64,000 bases of DNA. It comes from Gammaproteobacteria bacterium. Lineage in GTDB: Bacteria; Pseudomonadota; Gammaproteobacteria; Enterobacterales; Alteromonadaceae. Positions within the stretch are counted from its first letter, which is position 1. Every line of letters starts with the position of its first letter. The notes below the pieces were generated by a model, which saw only the letters and a program-made list of their open reading frames with translations, did no database searches and was not told the origin of the DNA. A program made the position numbers and the translations under genes. Shown here piece by piece: positions 1-9,495 of this stretch. Location of the stretch: assembly GCA_018826295.1 (NCBI GenBank), contig JAHJZX010000012.1, forward strand, positions 62,001-126,000. The letters run 5' to 3'.

Positions 1-174
1 ACCCGCGCTATGAACTATCTGAAACAGCATATCTTTGCACATCCATCTGCTGCCTGTGGCGGCGGTGATCCATTTGCTCTGTTGTTAACAATAGCCAGTA
101 GTGGCATAAGCGCAACAATTTTTCTGCAAGTACGCCATTTGCAAACCGCAGCAGAGCGCGTTAGTGTTTTATAA
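1..174 (+). CDS. possible 3' end of an unrecognised gene
   Basis: Frame 1 is open from the window edge to a TAA at 172-174, giving 57 residues that begin TRAMNYLKQHIFAHPS and end TAAERVSVL. The stretch includes CGGGDPFALLLTIASSG, which has the composition of a real protein tail rather than random translation. I do not recognise the family. A minus-strand ORF over the same bases is equally open, so the coding call rests only on openness and composition. The gene would end about 50 bases before the amidohydrolase and point the same way. Confidence 0.35.
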   Translation, partial: TRAMNYLKQHIFAHPSAACGGGDPFALLLTIASSGISATIFLQVRHLQTAAERVSVL

Positions 175-224
175 CCAGCACAGCAGGCCGCTACGCCATT
201 AAATAGCCGCAACAGGTGAGACTC

Positions 225-1577
225 ATGACAATATTTCCAGCTAAGTTAACAGGATTATTCACTGCAGTTTTTTTGCTGCTACTGTGTAGCGGCGTGAAGG
301 CTGCAGGCGTTACCGTGTTTGACCAGGTGCATGTATTACCGATGCACTCAGAGCAGGTGCTGCACAATCAGCGCGTGCTGGTGCAGGGCGATCGCATTAT
401 AGCTGTGGCACCAGCAACTGAACTGGCGCTGCCAGATGGCGCAACAGTGATTGATGGCGGCGGCCGTTACCTGATGCCAGGCCTGGCTGAAATGCATGGT
501 CATGTGCCGCCATTGGTTGACTTTAGCGGTATGCCGGCGCGATATCTGGATGATGTATTAACGCTGTATCTGGCAGGCGGTGTCACCACAGTGCGCGGCA
601 TGCTGGGACACGATCAGCAACTGCGGTTAAAAGACGATATTGCCAGCGGTAAGCGGCTGGGGCCAACGTTGTATCTGGCCGGGCCCAGTTTTAACCAGCA
701 TACGGTAACTTCAGCAGAACAAGCGCGTGAACGGGTGCGACAGCACAAAAAAGAGGGCTGGGATTTACTGAAAATTCACCCGGGTTTAAGCCTGGCGCAT
801 TATCAGGCGATAGCCGATGAAGCAAAACAGCAAGGTATTGATTTTGCCGGCCATGTGCCGCAAGACGTAGGCATTGAGCAGGCTATTCTGTTGGGTAGCC
901 GTACCATCGATCATCTGGATGGTTATATGGCAGCGCTGGGTGGTTTTGATAAAGCGCTGACCGCTGCTGATCTGGCACCGCTGGTGGCGCTGAGCAAAAA
1001 ACACAATGTCGCCGTGGTGCCAACTCAGGCACTGTGGCAAACCATTATCGGCGCCTCTGATGCGTCACAGTTGCAGGCTTATGATGAGCTTAAATATATG
1101 CCCGCTCGGGTTGTGGCCGGCTGGCAGCGTTATGTGCAACAACCCGGTGGCGCCTACTACAGTGGTGACAGTGCAGCAGTGCACGCACAAAACCGGCGCT
1201 TATTGCTGGCAGAATTGCATCGCGCCGGCGTCACCATACTGATGGGTACAGACGCGCCGCAATTGTACAGCGTGCCAGGGTTATCGCTGCGCCGCGAGAT
1301 ACCGGCAATGGCGTCCGCGGGCATCAGTAACTACGACATTTTGCGCAGTGGCACTGTGCTGGTAGGTGAGTATTTTGCTGATAAAGACCGCTTTGGTCAG
1401 GTAAAAGCCGGTCAACGTGCCGATTTACTGCTGCTTGACGGTAATCCGCTGCAGGATTTAACCGTGTTGTATCAGCCGGCCGGGGTAATGGTGCGCGGCC
1501 AGTGGCTAAGCCGGGCAGAACTGGATACTAAGCTGGCTGATATCGCCGCCGCGCGTCAGGCTGAAAATATACGGTAA
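225..1577 (+). CDS. secreted amidohydrolase (metal-dependent, M38/imidazolonepropionase-like)
   Basis: About 450 residues. The N-terminus is a signal peptide (TAVFLLLLCSGVKA), so the enzyme is periplasmic or secreted. The amidohydrolase signature runs in order: HGH near residues 91-93, a lysine in LLKIHPG near 183, AGH near 210, IDHLDG near 230, and MGTDAP near 343 with the catalytic aspartate. The C-terminal GQRADLLLLDGNPLQD matches the composite beta domain of imidazolonepropionase-like and Xaa-Pro dipeptidase-like hydrolases. ATG at 225 is preferred over the in-frame GTG at 216 because AGGTGAG lies four bases before the ATG. The substrate cannot be read from the sequence; cyclic amides or dipeptides are usual in this family. 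Confidence 0.85.
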   Translation: MTIFPAKLTGLFTAVFLLLLCSGVKAAGVTVFDQVHVLPMHSEQVLHNQRVLVQGDRIIAVAPATELALPDGATVIDGGGRYLMPGLAEMHGHVPPLVDFSGMPARYLDDVLTLYLAGGVTTVRGMLGHDQQLRLKDDIASGKRLGPTLYLAGPSFNQHTVTSAEQARERVRQHKKEGWDLLKIHPGLSLAHYQAIADEAKQQGIDFAGHVPQDVGIEQAILLGSRTIDHLDGYMAALGGFDKALTAADLAPLVALSKKHNVAVVPTQALWQTIIGASDASQLQAYDELKYMPARVVAGWQRYVQQPGGAYYSGDSAAVHAQNRRLLLAELHRAGVTILMGTDAPQLYSVPGLSLRREIPAMASAGISNYDILRSGTVLVGEYFADKDRFGQVKAGQRADLLLLDGNPLQDLTVLYQPAGVMVRGQWLSRAELDTKLADIAAARQAENIR

Positions 1578-1755
1578 AGCCTTTATAGCACCCAAAGCCG
1601 CGGCGTATTAACGTCCAAAGACGGCAAGCAAAACGTAACCAACGCGATACAGTTGTTGCTGTGCGGGCTTAACTAACAAGCGCGACCGTGCCTGTTAAAA
1701 TATGTAAGTAAGTAAGCACGATAAACTTCCTATATTTTTTTAAACTGCAGTTGTG

Positions 1756-2592
1756 CTATGCACCGATTTGGGGGAACCATGAAACACTGCTGATCGCAAA
1801 TACTCCTATTGCCATCGCAGCGCAAACGAGAAAGATGAGACTGGCCACGGCACTCTGGTAGTGTTTGTTATTAGGTTTGCTGGCCCAGAAATACAGTTCC
1901 AACACTGCTAGCGGCAGCAAATACTGGGCAAAGGACACCACTTCGAGGAAGGGGCCGGTGAAGGTTTTGCCGTCGATGCCGATGCCGCCTGTTGCCACAA
2001 ACCAGCCAAACACCATCAGTCGAAGAAACCACACCGCGCTGACCACCATAAACAGCCGCAGTGCCCAGCGACGGTGCGCGGCAAAGTTCCGTTTGATTGC
2101 ATAGTAAAGGGCGATGGGCACAAAAAGCATTACCAGCACGCCGCTGCCGGTGACACCAATATCCTGAATTAGTGAACCTATGACCCGTTCCCGCGACCAG
2201 GTGAGGTAAAATCCAGCGACACTGACAATAATCGAAGCGATCATAAAGAACCAACCGCTGCAGCGGTGTAGTAGCGGCAGCGTATTACGGATGGATGGTA
2301 TCAGTTGGATTTGGCCGGCGGCAATAATCAGGCCCGCCAGCAGTATATGGATTACCAGTGCTACATTGCCTACGCTGTCTGCGGCGATAAAGCCATTTGC
2401 CAGTTGGGTTCCTGCAAAGCCACTGACGCCATCTTTGGCAAACCGCAGGCCGTAATAGCCCACGATATACGCTACGAACAGCCACTGGCCTATAGCGGTG
2501 ACGATAAACCAGGTTTTTGCTGAGAGGGTAAGCCAGTCTGGTTTATGCTTCTGCGGCACAGAAGTGTTGGTTTCAATTGTAATCTCGGTCAT
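1756..2592 (-). CDS. DUF2306 family multi-pass membrane protein
   Basis: About 278 residues with seven or eight hydrophobic segments. Conserved-looking histidines occur in LVIHILLAG and LLHRCSGW, and there is a basic AAHRRWALRL loop, as in DUF2306 inner-membrane proteins. The family function is unknown; haem or quinone contact through the histidines is only a guess. The second ATG (2592) is preferred to the one at 2619 because AAGGAA sits seven bases before it. The gene is divergent from a membrane-anchored AraC regulator that starts 310 bases away and could control it. Confidence 0.75.
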   Translation of the reverse strand: MTEITIETNTSVPQKHKPDWLTLSAKTWFIVTAIGQWLFVAYIVGYYGLRFAKDGVSGFAGTQLANGFIAADSVGNVALVIHILLAGLIIAAGQIQLIPSIRNTLPLLHRCSGWFFMIASIIVSVAGFYLTWSRERVIGSLIQDIGVTGSGVLVMLFVPIALYYAIKRNFAAHRRWALRLFMVVSAVWFLRLMVFGWFVATGGIGIDGKTFTGPFLEVVSFAQYLLPLAVLELYFWASKPNNKHYQSAVASLIFLVCAAMAIGVFAISSVSWFPQIGA

Positions 2593-2901
2593 GGTGTTTC
2601 CTTGTATCTTTTTGGGCATATTTCCGGCACTGATTGCTATATGTCACCGGCATGGCCACTGTATATGTTCGTTTAACATGTTCTGGCGGCTCGTAGTTTT
2701 GAAACACTGCCATCCTGCCAGTCAATACGGCCGTTATCGCGCCAAATTTCAAATTCGGCGCATGGTTTTATAGTCAAAATCAGGTTTTTATCGGCGGTTA
2801 CTTTTTCTAACACAGCAATCAGCAATAAAGGAAAATTGCACTTTGACGTTAACTTAAGCCAACTGTTAGCATTGACCGTTGCGGCTTGAGGGAGAAGCAA
2901 G

Positions 2902-4011
2902 GTGTATCAGACTATTCATATAGTGCTGTTGATTGTTAGTTTTGGCTTATTGTGCAGCCAACTGTTCGTGCGGCAAAAACAGCTGGTGCATCTGCTGTTT
3001 GCTGCATTCAGCGGTTCCATGGCAATTATGGCAATTAAGCGCCTTGGTGGCGAAGGCTTTGGCTTTTACCAGTATTTGCTGGCGATGGGCATTTGCATGA
3101 CATGCAACGGCTACTGGCTGGTGGCCCGGGCGTTGTTTAGGCAAGGAAGGGCTATTTTATTACGACATATTCTGGTTGCCGCTGCGATTGCCTTATTAAT
3201 GGTGAGCTTACAGGCCATGCAGTTACTGCAACAATTCTGGCCGGAAAGTCACACGCTGCTGGCTTCAGCCCGTGTTGTTTGTAAAGAGTTGCTAATCTTG
3301 CTGTCTTCCGCCATTTTAATGCTTACGCTGTGGGAAGGATGTCGGGGTTATAGCCAGGCACGCGGCGCTGAACGCTGGCATCGGCAGGTATTTCTGGCTA
3401 CCTATGGTGGCGCCATAGCAATCTGTGGTGTTATCGCAAAAATATGGCTGCCAGCCGAGGGGGCTGCGTTGCTGCATAATTTACTTAGCGCTGTTGCGGC
3501 TTTAACCATACTGTTGGTGACGCAATGGCTTATTTATTGCCGTTTTCATAAGCCGCTTTGGGCTAAACCACAGACTACTGCAGAGGCGGTAGTAACAGCC
3601 CGGGTTGAGCCGTCACCGACGGAGTCTTTGGCAGCGGTGTTAACGCAGGCGGATAGTCAGCTTTGTGACAATATCCACCAGCTGCTATTTCAGCAACAGG
3701 TGTTTTTACAGGCTAATTTGCGGTTAACCGATCTGGCAAGGTTGTTGGATGTACCGGAATATCGTGTCAGCAAATTGCTCAGATCACAGTTTCATGCCAG
3801 CAATTTTAATCAGTTTATTAATGCTTTACGCATTGAGCATGCAAAAACGCTACTGTCAGATCCCGACAAAGGACATTGGCCAGTGCTCGTGGTAGGCCTG
3901 GAAAGTGGTTTTGCCTCGGTCGGTCCTTTCACCCGGTCTTTTAAAACGCTGGTGGGTTACACTCCACATGAGTTTCGCCAAACTGTGCTGCAGCTAACTA
4001 ACACTACTTAA
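2902..4011 (+). CDS. AraC-family regulator with N-terminal membrane domain
   Basis: 369 residues. The first 220 contain about seven hydrophobic helices. A charged linker follows, then a C-terminal AraC-type double helix-turn-helix (about 265-365) with LTDLARLLDVPEYRVSKLLR, the FNQFINALRIEHAKTLLSDP linker helix, and VGLESGFASVGPFTRSFK. The architecture implies a membrane-bound sensor that binds DNA at the inner face of the membrane. The start is GTG at 2902, with GGGAGAAG just upstream. It is divergent from the DUF2306 gene and convergent with the following peptidase gene; a role in controlling the DUF2306 gene is inferred from position only. Confidence 0.85.
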   Translation: MYQTIHIVLLIVSFGLLCSQLFVRQKQLVHLLFAAFSGSMAIMAIKRLGGEGFGFYQYLLAMGICMTCNGYWLVARALFRQGRAILLRHILVAAAIALLMVSLQAMQLLQQFWPESHTLLASARVVCKELLILLSSAILMLTLWEGCRGYSQARGAERWHRQVFLATYGGAIAICGVIAKIWLPAEGAALLHNLLSAVAALTILLVTQWLIYCRFHKPLWAKPQTTAEAVVTARVEPSPTESLAAVLTQADSQLCDNIHQLLFQQQVFLQANLRLTDLARLLDVPEYRVSKLLRSQFHASNFNQFINALRIEHAKTLLSDPDKGHWPVLVVGLESGFASVGPFTRSFKTLVGYTPHEFRQTVLQLTNTT

Positions 4012-4046
4012 GTAGCGGCTTAACTGCAGTGCTGTTGGCAGGTGAT

Positions 4047-5891
4047 TTATTTTTGATCTGCTGCCAATAACCCAATGCGTTGCTGCAAGTAATCAATTGC
4101 CGCTTCCAGCTGCACATCGCGCTGTTGACGGATTCCCTCTACCGTCAACGGCACCAGAATATCTGGCTGAATACCAACACCAATCAGGGCTCCGCCGTCA
4201 TGCTGGGTCACTTCCATGCCGGTAAAAACGCCTGTCAGGCCTGTTGCCTCTATACCACCTAACAAATTGAAATAGGTAATATTGCCGTTAATACCAAAGG
4301 TTGATTCGCCTAAAATGGGTAAACCTGCACTTTGCGCATATCCCAACGCGTGTTCGTTTTGAGACACGCTATAGCGTGAACTCAACACCACTACTGGCTG
4401 TGTTAAGGTGGGCGTTAAGGCGCTGGCAGATTGCACAATATGCTGGCGAAAACGTTGCTGTGGATCAGGGTGGTTAGCATAGTGAATGTACATAGGAAGC
4501 GACCAAAAAGTGTCAGTAGCAAAATAACCCAGCATAGTGCGCCAACCTTCCCAACTTTGCGGATAATTGCGCAGATCCAGCACCACTGCCCGGCTTTGCC
4601 TCAGGTTATCTATTGTTTCTGCTAAGTGCTCCGGGTGGGTTTTACTGACATTAACATAGGCTATATCAGCAGACAGCTGTTGATATTGTGGCAGCTCATT
4701 GAAGGTCAATTGGTTAGAAGCTTGCCGTGAAAAAGCTGAATCTTCGGTCGCACTAAGCTGGTGCTGAAACAGCTGGCCATTTTTGTTTCGCAGCGTTAGT
4801 GTGAATTGCTGAGCAAATGCGCCACGCAACATAAATTGCGTTATAGCGGTATGGGCACTGAACTTAGCAGACTTTAGCGAATAGGGCTGCCAGGATGACA
4901 CTATTTCTGCTACTGGCTGGCCGTCAATTTCAAGTAGTTCATCGCCCAAAGCGATATCGGTAACAGCAGCAGTTTTATGCACAGCCACCAGTTTGTTTTC
5001 AATTAAATCGAAGCGAACCGGAGTAAAGTGGTTGCCTAACCATGATTCAAGGTAAGGATTAATCAGCACAATATGGTTATCCTGCAACTTGGTTAAACTG
5101 GCATAGATTTGTTTTATCAGCGCCTGTCTATCTTCAGCTGCGCAGCTGCTTAGCAAGGCTGGCAGCTCGGGTTGCCAATCGACATCAATCACCAGAAAAT
5201 AAGGATAGAAATTGGCAATTAAGGACCAAAGTTCGCCGGCAACGGCTAAGCACACCATTGGATGATCCAAATTAGTTGGGATCCGAAAGCGTTGCGAAGC
5301 GTGAAAGGTATTACCTAGAGGGTAGGTGCGTTGCCCATCATAACGGGTTACCTGAGGTACACTCGCACTAAGTAGTTGGTCTTGATAGCTAAATTGTGCA
5401 CTAGCCGGGCTGCCAACAGTTGTGGCTAACTGAGGCATGGCCAAACTGATACGCTGGCGGGAATAGACTGAATCCGGATCGTTTTCATCATAACCATTTT
5501 GCAGCCAGATTAAGACTCTGCTGTCGTTAGCCAGTTGCCGGTCTGCTCCCGGTTGGCCATTAAAACTGATGTCAGGCGCTATTGCGGTCAGTTGCTGCTG
5601 AATAACCGACAAAGCAGTAGCTGAATCGCTGGCTATTGCAATCAAATAAGCCGATTCGGCCAGAAACTCATCCCAATTGCTGTTTGCTACAGCATCGCCA
5701 GGATGATGGTAACGCACTTGTCCTGCTAATTGAAAAAAGGAGGCAAGGTAAGGTAGACGATCGGTAAATGCTGTCTCAGGTAGCAGAGGTAATTGCTGGA
5801 CCGGTGGTGGTACGGGCTCTGATTTTGGTTCAGAACCACCGCAACCGAATAAAAAGGCAATTAACATTAGTCCAAGCCAACGTGCATCCAT
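4047..5891 (-). CDS. S41-family peptidase lipoprotein
   Basis: About 614 residues. The N-terminus MDARWLGLMLIAFLFGCGG is a lipoprotein signal with its cysteine in FLFGC, so the protein is anchored on the periplasmic side. A PDZ-like segment (LGDELLEIDGQPV) is followed by the tail-specific protease fold (IAYVNVSKTH, AVVLDLRNYPQS). VVVLSSRYSVSQNEHALGYAQ is the region that holds the catalytic serine in C-terminal processing peptidases. ATG at 5891, with AAAGG nine bases before it, gives a clean lipobox; the longer reading frame up to 6002 adds a non-signal-like extension. It is convergent with the AraC gene. Confidence 0.8.
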   Translation of the reverse strand: MDARWLGLMLIAFLFGCGGSEPKSEPVPPPVQQLPLLPETAFTDRLPYLASFFQLAGQVRYHHPGDAVANSNWDEFLAESAYLIAIASDSATALSVIQQQLTAIAPDISFNGQPGADRQLANDSRVLIWLQNGYDENDPDSVYSRQRISLAMPQLATTVGSPASAQFSYQDQLLSASVPQVTRYDGQRTYPLGNTFHASQRFRIPTNLDHPMVCLAVAGELWSLIANFYPYFLVIDVDWQPELPALLSSCAAEDRQALIKQIYASLTKLQDNHIVLINPYLESWLGNHFTPVRFDLIENKLVAVHKTAAVTDIALGDELLEIDGQPVAEIVSSWQPYSLKSAKFSAHTAITQFMLRGAFAQQFTLTLRNKNGQLFQHQLSATEDSAFSRQASNQLTFNELPQYQQLSADIAYVNVSKTHPEHLAETIDNLRQSRAVVLDLRNYPQSWEGWRTMLGYFATDTFWSLPMYIHYANHPDPQQRFRQHIVQSASALTPTLTQPVVVLSSRYSVSQNEHALGYAQSAGLPILGESTFGINGNITYFNLLGGIEATGLTGVFTGMEVTQHDGGALIGVGIQPDILVPLTVEGIRQQRDVQLEAAIDYLQQRIGLLAADQK

Positions 5892-6103
5892 GATCGTTAC
5901 CTTTATGGTTGAAAAAAATAAACTAACATAAAAAAAACGCTTAATACACTTAATGTTATTTTTGTTAGCATTGTTTGGCGGCGCTATCAGACGCAATAAC
6001 AAACATGGCGAATTCTAGAAGTTTAGCGGTCTGGCTTGGAATGCGGCTGTGTTGGCTAAGATTGTGTTACCCTTAATGTAGTACTGCAATCACAGGAGAC
6101 ATT

Positions 6104-7636
6104 ATGGAAGCCAATCATGTTGAAGTGCGCCATCTAACTCATGAGGATATGTCGGCGCTGCGTAAAGCATCAGAGCAGGTGTATCAGGATGCACCTTTGC
6201 TGGCCTGGACCGAGCCGGTGGTTAATACCCTACTAACCAAATTCCCTGATGGCCAGCTCTGTGTTTGTGTTGATGGCAAAGTGGTTGGCTGTGCCTTTTC
6301 GCTGATTATCGATTACAGCAAATTCAGTGACGAGCATACCTATGATCAAATTGTCACCGGCTTCTCGTTTAAAAATCATGATCCTAATGGCGATGTGTTA
6401 TACGGCATAGAAGTATTTATTCACCCGGATTACCGTGGCCTGCGTTTGGCGCGCCGCTTGTATGATGCGCGCAAAGAGCTGTGCGAAAACCTGAATTTGC
6501 GCGCCATTATGGCCGGCGGCCGCATGCCGAACTATACCGATTACGCCGACAAACTCAGCGCCAAGCAATATATTGAAAAAGTAAAGGTACGGGAAATTCA
6601 CGATCCGGTACTTAGTTTTCAGCTGGCTAATGGCTTTCACGTGCGCAAATTACTTAAGGGTTATCTGCGTGGTGATACCCAGTCGCAGGAATATGCCACC
6701 TTGCTGGAATGGGCCAATATTTACTATACCAAGTCGGTTAAACTGATTAACGCGCCTAAGGCGGAAGTGCGCTTAGGGCTGGTGCAGTGGCAAATGCGCA
6801 ATATGAAGGATATCAATCAGCTGTATGAGCAGATGGAGTTTTTTGTTGATGCGGTGTCCGACTACAAAAGCGACTTTATTTTGTTTCCCGAGTTATTTGC
6901 CGCGCCGCTGATGGAACATTACAACCACTTAAGCGTCACCGAGAGTATCCGCCAACTGGCCAAATACACTGAAACCATCCGCGATAAATTTGTCGAATTT
7001 GCCATCGCGTACAACATCAATATTATTACCGGTAGCATGCCGTATCTGATTGACGGCAAACTGTATAACAGCGGCTTTTTATGCCGTCGAGATGGCAGTT
7101 GGGAGCAGTACGACAAGGTCCATGTTACTCCGGCAGAAAAGCGCAACTGGGCCATGACCGGTGGCAATAAGGTTGAGGTATTTGATACCGACTGCGGCAA
7201 GATCGGCATTATGATTTGCTACGATGTTGAATTTCCGGAATATGCCCGCTTGTTATCTGATCAGGGCATGAACATTTTGTTTGTGCCGTTTTTAACCGAT
7301 ACGCAAAATGGCTACACACGGGTGCGGCACTGTGCTATGGCGCGGGCGATAGAAAACGAGTGTTATGTTGCCATTGCCGGGGCCGTGGGTAACCTGGCGC
7401 GGGTTAATAATATGGATATTCAGTATGCGCAGTCGGCACTGTTTACCCCGTCAGACTTTGCCTTTCCGACTACCGGAATTAAAGCTGAGGCTACGCCCAA
7501 TTCAGAAATGTTGTTAATAGTGGATGTTGACCTGGACGCACTAAAGGAGCTGCATACCCATGGTAGTGTTAACACCATGAAAGACCGGCGTCATGATGTG
7601 TACCAGTTATCGCTGGTAAAGCCGCCGCAAAAATAA
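6104..7636 (+). CDS. GNAT acetyltransferase / carbon-nitrogen hydrolase fusion
   Basis: 510 residues. Residues 1-190 are a GNAT-type acetyltransferase with the acetyl-CoA loop region at IHPDYRGLRLARRLYD. Residues 222-490 are a nitrilase-superfamily amidase with the full triad visible: Glu263 in LFPELF, Lys338 in YDKVHVTP and Cys372 in MICYDVEFPE. This two-domain protein is a recognised bacterial family. It may acylate and deamidate small amines or amides, but the substrate is unknown. AGGAG six bases before the ATG supports the start. It stands alone as a transcription unit. Confidence 0.9.
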   Translation: MEANHVEVRHLTHEDMSALRKASEQVYQDAPLLAWTEPVVNTLLTKFPDGQLCVCVDGKVVGCAFSLIIDYSKFSDEHTYDQIVTGFSFKNHDPNGDVLYGIEVFIHPDYRGLRLARRLYDARKELCENLNLRAIMAGGRMPNYTDYADKLSAKQYIEKVKVREIHDPVLSFQLANGFHVRKLLKGYLRGDTQSQEYATLLEWANIYYTKSVKLINAPKAEVRLGLVQWQMRNMKDINQLYEQMEFFVDAVSDYKSDFILFPELFAAPLMEHYNHLSVTESIRQLAKYTETIRDKFVEFAIAYNINIITGSMPYLIDGKLYNSGFLCRRDGSWEQYDKVHVTPAEKRNWAMTGGNKVEVFDTDCGKIGIMICYDVEFPEYARLLSDQGMNILFVPFLTDTQNGYTRVRHCAMARAIENECYVAIAGAVGNLARVNNMDIQYAQSALFTPSDFAFPTTGIKAEATPNSEMLLIVDVDLDALKELHTHGSVNTMKDRRHDVYQLSLVKPPQK

Positions 7637-7734
7637 CGAAGTACAGCGGTAGTACAACGTCACTGTCATGTTGCTGCAATATCTGGCGGTTATTTTAACT
7701 ATGTTGTTTTATCAGTAGTTAATCAGGTGCTGCA

Positions 7735-9456
7735 GTGAGTTCAACTTCTATTCATGCGACAAAACTAACGTCTGCGCTGACGCAGCTGGTGCAACTGTGC
7801 CAGAGCAGTTTTCAGATCCAATTGTCGGTGCAGCAGCTGCAAGCCGATGTGCCATACCGCGATACGGTGCTGGCTGAGCTGGCGCAACTGGATGATGCCA
7901 GCCTGCAAGCTTTAATTACTCAAATACGCCAGCTTGCTGCTGAAGCTGACACTGTTAGCGTAGCGCCGGCGGCAATGCCAGGCAGCGCAGCTAAACCGGC
8001 AGCGGCAACAGTGCCGGCCAGCATGCGCTGGTATGGCCTGGCGGCGCTATTGCTACTGAGTACTGCAGCCGGTGCCTGGTATCTGACAGGCAGTAACTCT
8101 GAGCCAGCAGCCGTGCACGCTACGTCACTTGAAGCGGCTGTTGGCGTTACGGCGTCAGTGCCGGCTGCGATGGGCGCAGTGCCTGATACCGCTGCGCCAG
8201 AGGTACGGTTGCCACTGCTGCGTGTACATGGCTCCAACACTGTGGGCGAGAAGCTGGCGCCGGCTTTGCTGGAGGCTTTTTTAGCCAGCCAGGGCGCGAC
8301 GCAATTTAGCTGGCACAGGCAAAACTCAGACGTCGAGCGGCTGCTGGATTTTAGCGACAGCAGCGGGCCAAACCGGGTACAGTTACATGCACATGGTTCA
8401 GGTACCGCTTTTAAAGATTTATTAAGTGGTAAGGCCGATGTGGGCATGTCATCCCGCCGTGTTACCGGTGACGAAGCCGACAAAGCCCGCGCCTCGCTAG
8501 GCGATTTAAGCAAAATAGGAAACGAGCATATTATCGCGCTGGACGGATTGGCGGTTATTGTTAATCAGAACAACCCGTTAAAGGCGATATCAACTGAAAC
8601 GCTGGCAAAAATGTTTTCCGGCGAAATCAGTAACTGGTCGCAACTGGGCGGTGCCGACCGGCCCATAGTTCTGCTGGCGCGAGACCATAACTCCGGCACC
8701 TATGATACCTTTAACAGCCTGGTGCTGAAAAAATTTGCCAAAAAGCTCAGCGAAAAAGCGCAACGCTTTGAATCCAGTACTGAGCTGTCGGTAGCGGTAT
8801 CGCAGGATGAAGCAGCAATAGGCTTTATTGGTTTAAATTATATTTCGTACAATAAAGCGCTGGCGATTTCCGAAGGCGCCGACACCACACCAATTTACCC
8901 AACCCGCTTTACGGTAAGCACCGAAGATTATGCGCTGTCGCGCCGGCTGTATTTGTATACGCCGACCTCGGCCTCGCAACTGGCAAAAGATTTTGCCCAG
9001 TTTGCAATTTCAGAGCAGGGCCAGGCGCTGGTTGAGCAAAGCGGCTTAATCTCGCAAAACATCCGGGTTGAACAAGTTTATCCGATTGAAGGCGCTCCAG
9101 CGACTTACAATCGCTATGCCGGCACTGGCCAGCGTTTGTCGTTAAACTTCCGGTTTAACTACGGCGAAAATGATTTAGACAACAAAGGTAAGCGCGATTT
9201 GCAGCGTTTAATCCGTTTTATGGAACAAAACAGTGGCCGCCGTCTGGTATTGATGGGTTTTTCAGACTCAATTGGCGCCGTGGCAAAAAACACTGAACTG
9301 GCGCTGCGTCGTGCTAAAGCGGTTGAGCGCGAATTGGTATCGCGCGGTATTGCCGTGCTGGCGGTAGAGTCATACGGCGAGCTGTTGCCGGTTGCCAATA
9401 ACGACACTGACGCCGGCCGTGAGCGCAACCGCCGGGTCGAGGTGTGGGTTATCTGA
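7735..9456 (+). CDS. phosphate-type substrate-binding domain fused to OmpA peptidoglycan-binding domain
   Basis: 573 residues. The first 95 are a cytoplasmic Gln/Ala-rich region, followed by one membrane helix at about 99-117 (WYGLAALLLLSTAAGAWYL). A PstS-like periplasmic binding domain covers about 163-430 (RVHGSNTVGEKLAPALLEAF, LSGKADVGMSSR, IVNQNNPL, ARDHNSGTYDTF). The C-terminal OmpA domain (about 465-573: LMGFSDSIG, ALRRAKAVEREL, RNRRVEVWVI) should bind peptidoglycan. The start is GTG at 7735. No pst transporter genes are nearby, so this looks like a sensor or scaffold rather than a transport component. It is probably co-transcribed with the next gene. Confidence 0.85.
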   Translation: MSSTSIHATKLTSALTQLVQLCQSSFQIQLSVQQLQADVPYRDTVLAELAQLDDASLQALITQIRQLAAEADTVSVAPAAMPGSAAKPAAATVPASMRWYGLAALLLLSTAAGAWYLTGSNSEPAAVHATSLEAAVGVTASVPAAMGAVPDTAAPEVRLPLLRVHGSNTVGEKLAPALLEAFLASQGATQFSWHRQNSDVERLLDFSDSSGPNRVQLHAHGSGTAFKDLLSGKADVGMSSRRVTGDEADKARASLGDLSKIGNEHIIALDGLAVIVNQNNPLKAISTETLAKMFSGEISNWSQLGGADRPIVLLARDHNSGTYDTFNSLVLKKFAKKLSEKAQRFESSTELSVAVSQDEAAIGFIGLNYISYNKALAISEGADTTPIYPTRFTVSTEDYALSRRLYLYTPTSASQLAKDFAQFAISEQGQALVEQSGLISQNIRVEQVYPIEGAPATYNRYAGTGQRLSLNFRFNYGENDLDNKGKRDLQRLIRFMEQNSGRRLVLMGFSDSIGAVAKNTELALRRAKAVERELVSRGIAVLAVESYGELLPVANNDTDAGRERNRRVEVWVI

Positions 9457-9495
9457 CAGCCACTGCTGTGGCAAACTAACGAGAAGGATAAGCTT

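Noticed and set aside
7920-8513. Long minus-strand ORF of 197 codons inside the OmpA-fusion gene
   Set aside because: Ser/Ala-rich shadow frame opposite a well-supported gene.
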